Assembly (NCBI GenBank): GCA_964017185.1
Contig: OZ024874.1
Span: 12,643,957 to 12,707,956, forward strand
From: Rugalucina vietnamica
Lineage: Eukaryota > Mollusca > Bivalvia > Lucinida > Lucinidae
Reading direction: 5' to 3'
DNA: 64,000 bases
Shown here: positions 35,730 to 47,700 of the stretch, one piece after another
Position numbering within the stretch: position 1 is the stretch's first letter
Layout of the letters: every line of letters begins with the position of its first letter
Position numbers and translations under genes: made by a program
The notes under the pieces: model-generated
What the model was told of the DNA's origin: nothing
The model's database searches: none
Seen by the model: the letters and a program-made list of their open reading frames with translations, nothing else

Positions 35730-38700
35730 AAAAAAAAAAAAGCATTAGTTACTCTGAACTATGTCATCACATTTGCTCCTGAGAATTTTGAAAGTGATTG
35801 AATGTCCCCCATTTTCTTGAGTGCGAGAACATAACATTTTTGAATATATACTAGCGCACATATTTTAATCAGCGCTCACCCATGTATGAGCCGCGTCATG
35901 TAAAAACCAGCAATGTGGTTTTCGACCAGGACAGACAGACACAAACTGTGCAGTACAAGCACAGAAGAAGGCTAGAGGGTAGAAATTTCGGATTTAGAAA
36001 GTAGAGGCATTGTGTAGCGACAACAAAGGTGCTGCTAAGCTCAGTTACACGCAAAGCCGATCTGCGCCTTTAGTTTCGCATATGTAGATTGTTTGTTTTC
36101 TCATGAGGCGGCTTGTTCTTTATAATGAAAATCTTTGATGGGGCTGACATAAACATGTGTTGTTGGTGTATTGAACTGTTGATGTTTTTTTTTTTTATAT
36201 ATATATAGGTTGATTAAATGAATCGGGTGCACAAAGCGTAAGTGACATTTAGAGCCTGTTTGTACATACTAGAACATGTGCACGCAGCGCGCATCAAAAA
36301 GTTGCCGAAAACCTTAAATTGACTGAACTATGTCTTTCCCGCATGCATGATATTTTTATGACACACAAGTATGACACACAAGTGTATTCATTTACTCAGG
36401 GAGGGGGGTTGTTAATATCTTACACATATTTGGTTCACTGTAGGGGTTTTAATAAAGTCTGACTCAAAATGTGCTGTACAGCACTAAAACCCTTGATTTG
36501 AAACTTACTATTCATAAACATCACTTGATTTGGTGCAGCTGATACCAACCCTGCTAGCATATACTGAGTTCCACAGCCAACGCAACTCGTCATTAAATTT
36601 TTAATTTAAACTCAGTATATGAATGGGCCACTGCATGAGAAAACCAATAATTTGGGGTTTCAACTAGGTCTGAAACAAACCACCCTCACAGTCACAGAAG
36701 CAGGCTAGAAGTTTACTTTTTTGGATTTAGAAAGAATGGTCACTGTTCTATCTGTGTAGCGAAAACAAAGACACTGATCATCAAAACATTTAATGCACAG
36801 CTGATCTGTGTCTTTGTTTTCGACTATACATGTTGTTTGTTTTCTTATGCGGTGGCTCAAATATTTTCTAATTATGAGTGCTTATTTATTGGAAAATTGT
36901 GTTTAAGATGTCATTTTTTTTATTTATTTTTTTTTTTTTGCTAAAATGTAGAATGAAGGTACATATATACCCATTGAACTTATCAGTTTCCACACATAAT
37001 TATTTCACCTGTTAAAACTGTTTATTTGTATTTGAAACAGAAAAACATAAATATGCTTGTTGATTTATATGACACACATTGTTTCATTTGAAATGATACT
37101 TTCTATACAATAAAATGCTAATTAATTACAGATAGTGTATCTCAGTATCTTCCTTCCAGTCGGTCCAAGTGGTCCTAATTAGTGACCACATTGTGAGGCA
37201 ATGATAATATCTATCCCTGCTGGGATTATTAACTCCTGCCAATTATCTCATGAGGCTCAAAAATGAGCCAGGTATTGAGTCTGTGGTTAGGACTGCATAT
37301 TGAAGATGTGCATGAAGAATTATAATGATGAAAAAATAATTTTTGACAAATTTTCAGCATTTTTCAACATAGCCATTTTTTGACCATTGCTTATATACAA
37401 TAATGGTTGGTAGTGCACATTTTGTGAAATCAACTCCTCCAAGGGCTTTCAGTATTTCTTTTTGATACTTTGCAGACATGTTCCTCACATGTTGAAGATG
37501 TGCATGAAGAATTATAATACTGAAAAATTAATTTTTGACAAATTTACAGCATTTTTTAACATAGCCATTTTTTGGCCATTGCTTATATACAATGATGGTT
37601 TGTCAAATCAACTCCTCCTAGGGCTTTCAGTATTTCTTTTCAATACTTTGCAGACATGTTCCACACATATTGAAGATGTGCATGAATAATTATAATACTG
37701 AAAAAAGTGATATTTGACAAATTTACATCATTTTTCAACATAGCCATTTCTTGACCATTGCTTATATACAATAATGGTTGGTAGTGCATACTTTGTGAAA
37801 TCAACTCCTCCTAGGGCATTCAATGTTTCTTTTAGATTCTTTGTAGATTTGTTCCAGATATATTTTAGATGTGCATGAATAATTTTCATGCTGAAAATTT
37901 AATTTTTGACAAACTTACAGCTTTTATTTAACTTAGCCAATTTTTACCATTTCTCATGATAAACAATGATCATAGTGCATACAATGAAATCAACTTCAAG
38001 CTTTCAATATATTCTTTTAATATCTTATAGATGTGAGTAGGATACTGGGGATGTACATGAAGGATTATAATGCTGAAAAGATATCTTTGACAAATTTTCT
38101 GCATGTTTGACTTAGGAAGTTATTGGCCAGCTTCAGATAATTTTGCGGGGGGTATACTGAAAGCCTTGCTTGCAGCCAATTTCTAGTTACAAATAAGTGC
38201 AATGCGTCATCTGATAGTTGAGCTAGTCATTTGAGCCGCAATGCGAGAAAACCGGTCTTTGGGGTTTTTTATCAGGTCCGACACAAATCTGCCTGTATAG
38301 TCATAGGAGAAGGCTAGAAGCTTGAAAAAAGCTTGAGTTTTAAAAGTAAATGAGGCATTGTACTATCCATGTGGCAAAAACAAAAGTGCTGATCAGCTGT
38401 GCTGTTACTGCACAACTGACCTGTGCCTTTGTTTTCGCATACCGGTCTGCAAAAATCTGGTTTTCTCATGACGCGGCTCATTAAGTTTTATGTCTTTCTC
38501 AAGATCATCTCAGTTCAACTGAGACAGGCCAATTATTAGGTGGAGCAAATATGGAAAAACCCTTAGAAAATCCACCTAGCACACCCCAAAGCAGAATTTG
38601 GCTTGTCTCACATGTGCCTTGTATTGGGTTTGAACCCACACTGGACAAAGAGGTAATATGATAGAATGACTAGGCTCGTAAATGAAATCAGAGTTCTTAA

Positions 38701-41700
38701 CCACTTGACCACACGGGCTGCTGTCAATGATTTCAGCAAATAATAAAATAATATGCAAAAGAGAACTTAAGAATTGTTAAGATCTTTTGCGCCTTCACAT
38801 GAAAAAAAACAAGAATTTGGGTTTCCGACCCAGTCTGACACAAACCAGCCTGTACAGTCACAGGAGCAGGCTAGAGGCTTGAAATTTTAGATTTAAGTAG
38901 AAGAGGAATTTACTCTATCCATTTAGCAAAAACAAAGGTACAGTAGCTGCACAGCTGATCTGTGCCTTTGGTTTCGCATATGCAGATTGCTGGTTTTCTG
39001 ATGCAGCAGATCTTTTACCTTTTTCTTTGGTGGTTGTTGTTCATCCTTCTTTTCTTCTGTTTTTTCTCCTTCTTTCTCTCCAGACTTCTCCTTCTCTGTG
39101 TCTTCTTTCTCCTGAAGAAATGTATCAGGAAAAGATGTTCATGAAATAAATATCCCCTTACATCCATTGTGGGGTTAACAGGGGTATACAATTTTTTCAT
39201 GTTTTTCACCCAAAACATTGTGGGTACTCCTTAGAACTGCCTCTTCTAACATGCACCCACAATCTATGTTTTGTGCATAAAAAGACTTTCAAAGTTCTGA
39301 AAAGTTTCATAAATTACATCTCTAAAATTCTCGGTACAGAGCATGGACATGTTTTCATAATGTGCAATGCAATATTCGTCGCATTGGGATAACAATTCAG
39401 GGCTTTTTCTCACCATTTGGGTAAAATTTTGGTACAAATGAAATTGGTTAGCCAAATTTAAAACTTATCTTTAAAATTGGGATCATTTCTATTCATTGGG
39501 AAAATTTCAGGTCATTTGGGAATTTTTTCAGCCAGTTGGGGAAAAACTGATACTGGAAACCATCTGAAGTTATTCTGTTTGATTAGAAAAATTTCATCCA
39601 AAAATAAAATGAAAATCCAAAATCACTGACCTGGACAGTAGACTCAATCCAATTTGTCATAAATGGGTAAAAATTCTACCTTATCTGTGTCTTTATCTTT
39701 TTCTTTATCTTTGTCTTTATCTTTTTTCTTCTTATCTTTCTTCTTTTTATCCTTCTTTTCATCCTTTTCCTAGAAAATAAGTTAGATATCAATTGGTGCA
39801 AATTGATAATTGTTGTTCTTTTTTTTTCCAAAATCAGAATCAGAATAGTTTACTTGTGAAATGCCAAACTGAGAATGACACACCAGCGGTTTGGGCTTGA
39901 CTGAAGGAGAATTAGACCCTAATTCTTTCCACCAGTGCTGATAACCAGTAGACAGAAAACACATTATTACATAGCAAACTTTAAGTTATGACATCAAAGT
40001 ATATAATATGAACCACTGCATAAGACAACCAACAATCAGAAAAAAAAAAGGCGCAGTCCAGCTTCGCGGTAACCGCAAAGCTGATCAGCGCTTTTGTTTT
40101 CGCTACATGGGTAGTACAATCCCTCTTCTTCCTTCATCCAAATTATCAAGCTTCTAGCTATCTTCTGTGAGTGTGCAGGCTGGTTTGTGTTGAACCTGGT
40201 TGAAACCTAAATAGTTGGTTTTCTCACCCAAAGGCTCATATAAATAAAAATCTCTAATTCTCAACACCAGGATTAAAAATCAGTGTAATGTATACCCGCT
40301 TTAACCCACTTTTACATATTCAACGTGTGGATGACATGAGCAATCAAGTTTTTCTTATTTTGCTTTAAAACATGAATTGTGGGTACATGAAGCCACAAAT
40401 TATGTACTGAGCAAAAATAAGAAACATATCACAATTTTTGAACTGAAAATTTTCATTCTTTACAGCTGAACAATCATCAGTTGTAGTATAGGGGTGTTTT
40501 CGTAATGACAACTGACCTTCTCTTCTTCCTCTTCCTCCTCGTCTTCTTCATCTTTCTCCTTATCCTTCTTTCCTTTCTTCTTCTTATCTTTCTTTTTGTC
40601 CTTCTTGTCTTTAGTTTTAACTTTGTCATCTTTCTCTTCAGCTGAAATTCAACAGAATATGAGCCTCTGCATCAGAAAACCAACAATTTGGGTTCCTACC
40701 AGGTCAAACACAAACCAGTCTGTACAGTCACAGAAACAGGCTAGAAGCTTGAAATTTCAGATTTAAGAAGAAGAAGAAGAATTGTACTATCTGTGTAGCA
40801 AAAACAAAGGCGCTGATCAGCTTCGCAGTTACCGCAAAGCTGATCTGTGTCGCATATGCAGATTGTTGTTTTTTTCCATGCGGCAGCTCATATGTACATG
40901 CAAATTTTCAGCTGTGACATTTTTTTCATACTCTTTGAATTCAGGACAGTTCCTAGCCATTAAATAAATTTAACTTCTTTTCATAAGTCATGCTTCAGAA
41001 TGTGTGCCCCAACTTGGCTATCACAGACTAACTTCTCATCACGTTTGTACGCTTTTCTCATAACATATCAGTTTGGCTAGCTAGTTTTTCTTCCGACACA
41101 TAGAATAGTGCTATACAGAGATTGATATTAGCCGCCGCATGGGAAAACCAACAATCTGCATGGTGAAAACAAAGATGCAGATCAGCTGAGTGCCTTTGTT
41201 TTCGCTACATGGATAGTACAATTCCTCTACTGCCTAAATCCAAAATTTCCAGCCTCTAACCTTCTTCCGTGACTGTACAGCCCAGTTTGTGTCAGACCTG
41301 GTCAGAACCCAAATTGTTGATTTTCTCATACACAGGTTCATTTATGTCATGTTACATCCAAGTAAGCATTCTTCTGTCATATAAACCACTATAAAACTTT
41401 GAACTCCTCTTACAGCAACATACCCTCTTCCTCCTCCTCTTCTTCTTCATCTTCTTCTTTCTTTCCTTTCTTATTCTTCTTATCCTTCTTTTTATCTTTA
41501 TCCTTTTCTTTCTTCTCCTTTTCTTTCTTATCTTTTTCTTTCTTTTTCTTTCCTTTTTTCTCTACTTCCAATTCTGCAGTCTTCTCTTCTTTTTTGTCTT
41601 CTTCCTCTTCTTCTTCGTCTTCTTCTGATTCTTCTTCATCTTCTGAAATTCCCGTATGTTTCCTTCCAAACAGGCCTAAACCTTTACCCTTCTCTGAAAA

Positions 41701-44700
41701 AAGCCAAATGAGAAACTATATATGTCTTCAGAGGTTTCTGAACAGTAATGACAAAACCTGGGTTGGTTGTCCAGCCATAGAGGATGACTAGACATCAGGG
41801 GCCAGTTGTTCAAAACTAACGACGTCGTTAGTTAACGTTTCGTTAAAATTTCAAATATTAATATTACAAATACACTGTTATTTTTTGTTGAAAAAATGTG
41901 AGAATCCTTTGCATTGCAAAGGATCCTCACATTTTTTCAACAAAAAATAACAGTGTATTTGTAATATTAATGTTTGAAATTTTAACGAAATGTTAACTAA
42001 CAACTGGGCCCAGGATAACATGTCCGTGAAATGTATACCCGCTTATACCCCAATTTTATATAGTAAAACTGGGGTTTGCAGGCGTTTAACCTATTTCTCT
42101 TATTTTTGCTCCAAAACATAGACTGTGGGTACTCGTTAGAACCGCCCTGTCGAGGTGGTTCTAATGAGTATCCACAATCTATGTTTTGAGCAAAAATAAA
42201 AAAAAGTGTCAAAAATTTTCTGCTGAAAATTTTCAATTTTTACAGCTTCAGAAAATTCTATATATTTCATGGGCATGTTTTCGTAAAGGGCTTGAAATTG
42301 GTAGAGCAATGTAATCTAATGTATGGTTGGAAATTCATGCTTGATCTTTATTTCGTCAATTTCCTATTTCTGAATTATTCAGGAGTTCTCGAACTTGCAA
42401 GACACAATATCTTTTAGAAGCCCTGATTCCTTTAGTGTGAACCCTGTTAGGATACCCTTCTAGGAACAGGCTAATCAGATTCAGCAATATTCAGACCTTA
42501 CTTTGGAAATAATTTCATAATTGTAGTGGGATATTGCAGGCAGGGAAATCTGCCAGAGTTATATATAGTAACAATGAATATTTTATGATAATATCTTGAC
42601 AAATCTTACTCTTTTTCACTTTTTTCTTCTTTTCTTTCTTTGCCTCTTCCTTCTTCTTCTCTTCTTGCTTTTCTTCTTCCTCATCCTCTTCCTCCTCTTC
42701 TTCTGAGTCTTCTTCCTCTTCCTGTCTCTTTGGTAAAGCTCTAGGTGGGGGTATTGGTGCTGCATGGACACTCTGAAATTTTTATGCATTTGTTTTAATG
42801 AATTACAGTCCAACCTGTGTTAAGCAAGCCCTGTATTAAGCAAGCACCTGCCTTAAGCTAGCACTTTCATTTCCCCCCAATTGATTTTACACGTAAATGA
42901 ACCTCTATTAAGCAAGCACCTCTCTTATGTGTCCAGAGGCCACTAGTTTCTGTCCCAATTGTGGCTCTAAGCAGCCACTCATTTCATCAATTACATAAAA
43001 AAGAAATAATTTGACATGGATATTTAAACTGGTCAGGTGTCAAAATTGTCTTCACACCTTCCAGATGCCATAATTCATTGTTTATTATCTCAAAAGATAA
43101 TCCTAGACAGCTTGTCTGGGCAGTTTGGAAACTCAGTAACAGTCACCACTGACAGTGGCAGTGCTATTACATTGTATTTATTTCTAGCCAATATGGTTTG
43201 GTTAGGACAGCCACCGTAGTGTTAGAACATAACCTCTATTAAGCAAGCGCCTGTCTTAAGCAAGCAATTTTAATGGTTCTCTTGGCCGCTTGCTTAAGAC
43301 AGGTTGGACTGTATTTCTTTTCATTACAAAAACTTCATGATTACTTAGGAATTTCTTTTAATTACATATTAAATATCTTATAATCTATCATTTATGAACT
43401 AAATTTTTAGTTTCACAAATATTTACCTTGCCTATCATAAAATAATGTTTAATCATGTTGATTTTTGTAAGAATTTAGCATTTTTGACTTTTAAATTACT
43501 TAATTACATAAATTATTGATTTTTTCTCTTGACCCTGTCAAACCTCCATTTCACTGTATAAGTATAGGTTTGAAGGGGTTAAGTTACACACGGAGATGTT
43601 TCCATGATGTCACACATTTTTTCGTTGCTCAACAGCTTAGGTCATGCACACTGTTCCTGGGCAAGCTTCCCAGAGGCAGATTATCAGTATTTATTTCACA
43701 TTTGAGCCGCCACATGGGAAAACTAACAATCTGCATAGGCGAAATCAAAGGCGCAGATCAGCTTCGTGGTAACCAGGAAGCTGATCAGCGCCTTTGTTTT
43801 CGCTACTCAGATAGTACAATTCCTCTTCTACTTAAATCCGAAATTTCAAGCTTCTAGCTCATTTCTGTGCTTGTACAGGCCGGTTTGTGTCGGACCTGTT
43901 CCGAAACCACATTGTTGGTTTTCCCACGAGGCGGCTCATTTCTCTTACCACCAACTGTCATAATTATTGCCCTTCTCAGCTTCTTGAATCATCAGAGATG
44001 AATGGCCTTAGAAATGTTAATGACCAAATTTTTGTGAGGGAGTGAAAACTGAGTTTTTTCTTTAAATGCTGTTAATAGTCTCAATGACATTGTTACATAG
44101 TTTGCAATTTATCACGAGAAAAATTTCACTAAGTTGTATTCCGAAATTGGTGGCCATGCAAATTCAAAGTTTGTCTATATATTGAAAATATATTAATTTA
44201 ATTAAATCTGGTTAAAAAAGAGCTTGTGAATAATTGATATATGGAAAATTTGAAAATTAAAGAGCACTTCTAACTTACAGTACTTTGTTTAAATCATTTG
44301 TTTGATTTGTTGCTTTACGCACCAATCAACAGCTATGGTAATGTCCTCCATTTTTTTACATCTACCCAACATTTGGGATGTCATGATGCCTAAAACCTGC
44401 TATAAAATATGACCACTCCAAATAGATTACTAAGGCTTAAATGTACGGACAGTTTGACTAAACTGCTTTTGCTGGGCAGCCTCAGACCTTCTAAGCAGTA
44501 AACCAGTAATCAAATTGTCGGTCTGTTGGTTAAAAGCTATGCATGGAGACACAAGCAGACAATCTGTTTCTCAAAGCCCCTTTGGGCTGGGGCCCACACG
44601 GGGTCCATAGTTTGTTCGGACTTACAGGGACTAGTTGTTCTTTCATCTCCTCTTCCTCCTCTTCCTCTTCTTCACTCTCTTCAGGAGTTGCCTGGTAAAA

Positions 44701-47700
44701 TATAATAATCTCACATATTAATGTGTTTATTTGATTTGTGGTTTTATGTCCCAGTTAACAATATATCAATCATATTGGGATGAAGCCACCGCTTACTTGG
44801 TATTAACCTGGGGCCAGTTGTTCAAAATTTATGACGTCGTTAGTTAACGATTCGTTAAAATTTCAAATGGCAATATTACAAATACACTGTTATTTTTCGT
44901 CGAAAAAAAATGTGAGAATACTGCAAAGGATTCTCACATTTTTTCGACAAAAAATAACAGTGTTTTCCTTTTTGAAGTCAATATATAGTTAACAAAGTGA
45001 GGGCTTATTGACAGCTTAAAGCTATCGAAGTTTTGAACAGCTGGGCTAGTACTTTTCTTACTCAAGGTTACAACATGGCACCTCTGTGGAGGTAAAGACA
45101 ACTCCAGGACGTCTTGATTCATAGTACCCACACTCTACCAAAAAGACTACCACACTCCCCTATAATAATGTGTAGCAAGGTGGTTCTAATTAGTACCCCA
45201 CAACATAGGTTTTTATGAAGAAATTAGCAAAATAATTTTCTTAGCTATCATCAATTATTGCATTGGTCATCTAAAAGGTCTATCTTAAACATTTTAGAAA
45301 AGGTATATGTACAGTTGGACACAATTAAATGGCATATAAGTTGTTAGAAAAATAACTATAAAAAGTAAAACCCAATAACCCCTCTACCCTATGTTTTTAT
45401 TATTATCTAGACATAACAATAAGACTTTTAGTCATGAAACCTATCAAAGTTATCAATGTTATCCTGTTATAACTAAATAAAAATAGCAATTTTTTAAGTA
45501 TATACAGACCATGTTGCATTTGAAAACCCATAGTTAGGCTATAAATTTATAGATGTAAAATAAAGGCACAAATAAGATCACATGGCATTGCTGAATGTCA
45601 TATCAACTATATTTAATTTATAAATTGACTTTTAAATGACCACATGAAAACAGAATAGCCCAAGATAGACACAACAAAATACAGAAATGCAGAATGCAAA
45701 ATACAACTTCATCGACACCTGATAATGACACAAACTTTTATACAACATCCAACATAATCAAAGTAATAAACCAGAGGACCAATGGTCTTGTAAATGCTCA
45801 CCTGAGATCTGCTTCATATACCATTAAACATATTTGAATATTATGGTATTTAACCCCAGTGCAGGGGCAGATGAAGCCCTTGGGCCATTTTCTTTATTTC
45901 AGAATAATCAATATTCTGTCCATTTGCCAATTTCCTACTGATTTTCCCCTTCAAATAACATTTTAAAAGCAGATGAGCCCTGGAGTCCATATTTTTTTCA
46001 GAATCATTAAAGTTCTGTCCTACTGCCCATTTCCTGCAAGACCCACTTAAAATGACATTTTAAAAGTTTTCCCCATTCAAATGCATTGACGACCTATGTT
46101 GACCTTGCCATAAAATAGGTCAAGGTCACCACAGGGTCATGATTTATATATACATTGTAGTACTTGAGTCATCCATACTTCATGCAAAGTTTCCTTGAAA
46201 TCGGTACACCGGTTCTGGAGAAGAAGATATTTTAAGGGTTTTTACCATATATGGGCATGGCGGCCATCTTGGTAATGTGACCTGGATTATTTATATACAC
46301 ATTGATTCCCACTTCCTATAGATGCTTCATATAAAATTTGGCTTTGATTGGCCTAGTCGTTTCAGAGAAAAAAATCTTTGAAAAGTGTGTATGGACAACA
46401 GTCCGGCCAAGGTCAAGAGATGACCTTGACCTTAATTAATCATATACCTTCATCTAATCCATTAGTTGTTTGCATCTACCACTTTTCAGATCTCAGGCTG
46501 CAATAGTTTTCAAAAAATAGCTAATTTCCACTTTTCCCATTATAAGTCTATGGAAACTTAAAGTTACCATAGCAACCAGAGTTCTTATCCGACTGGAATA
46601 AAAAACACAAATTATGTAGAGGCTACTGTCAGGAACATGTATACAAAGTACAGGATTCATCCACTTGACAGTTTCTGAGGAGAAGAACTTTGTATGTTTT
46701 TTTCAAAATTTTGCCCTTTATGGGGCCCCAGCAACCAATCAAAATAAAAGGACAAAACTCGCAAGAAACGTCAAACACTACTCAATAAACATTTCTGCAA
46801 AAACAAAATTCAAATGTCTGCAATTTTAGCGGAAAAATAGCCGATTTCCACTTTTCCCATTATAAGTCTATGGAAACTTTAAGTTGCCATAGCAACCAGA
46901 GTTCTTATCTGCCTGGAATAAAAAACACAAATTATGTAGAGGCCACTGTCAGGAACATGTATACAAAGTACAGGCTTCATCCCCTTGACAGTTTCTGAGA
47001 AGAAGATTTTTGAATGTTTTTCGAAATTTTGCCCTATATGGGGCCCCTGCAACCAATCAAATTGAAGGACTAAGAAAAAAGTCACATGAAACGTAGAGGA
47101 CTACTCAATAAACATTTCTGCAAAAACAAAATTCAAATATCTCGAACAAGACAGCAAAAACTGGCAATTTTCACTTTTTTCCATTATAAGTCTATGGGAA
47201 GCATAAGTTGCCATAGCAACCAGAGTCCTTATCCGATCAAAACAAAAAACACAAATATTCTTTCCCCCTACCTGTAGATGGTGTATGTGTAATATGAGAA
47301 CAATCGGCCCAGCGGTTTCAGAGAAGAAGATCTTTGAAATTGTGGACGACGGACGACGGACGGACGGACGACGGACGGACGCCGGAGCATGGGTATACTA
47401 TAAGCTCACCTATGAGCCTTCGGCTCAGGTGAGCTAAAAAACAAGTAGCCCAAGGGCAGCGATCGCTCACCTAGTCAAGAAGCATGCTGGACAAAAGTAG
47501 TTGGGGTCTTAGTCATGTGGCCTGGATTTTTTTATATACAAATTTGGTTCACTCTTCCTATCGATGCTTCCGTAAAAAATAGGTCGAGGTCATCACGGGG
47601 TCAAGATTTATATATACATTGTAGTACTTTAGTTTTAGAAACGCTTATACTTGTGTTAAAATTTAATATTTATTTATCATATTAAAGTGTAATATTTATT

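Larger units (their letters stand above)
35028..37295. mobile_element. 2.27-kb CAGTCCTAACC element with CATA target-site duplication
   Basis: The left end CAGTCCTAACCACAGCCTCA and right end TGAGTCTGTGGTTAGGACTG are inverted repeats with one mismatch in 20. CATA occurs at 35024-35027 and 37296-37299. The neighbouring array shows the empty site as ACACATATTGAAG, so the insertion is exactly resolved. No transposase frame was found. Two MITE-1 copies and a (CA)n tract lie inside it. Confidence 0.9.
33132..38192 (+). mobile_element. TATACCCCCCGC elements, right arm of a giant inverted repeat (interrupted)
   Basis: The arm starts TATACCCCCCGCAAAACGAAG and holds the same ~185-bp units in inverted orientation. 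A second full end block begins at 34313, so at least two element copies are joined here. The array is split by the 2.27-kb insertion at 35028-37295. It ends TGCGGGGGGTATACTGAAAG and GCAGCCAATTTCTAGTT, the inverse of the left arm's outer flank at 31447. Confidence 0.8.

Noticed and set aside
41399-41791. Ser/Phe-rich open frame on the + strand
   Set aside because: It is the antisense of the purine-rich RPGR exon at 41424-41693.
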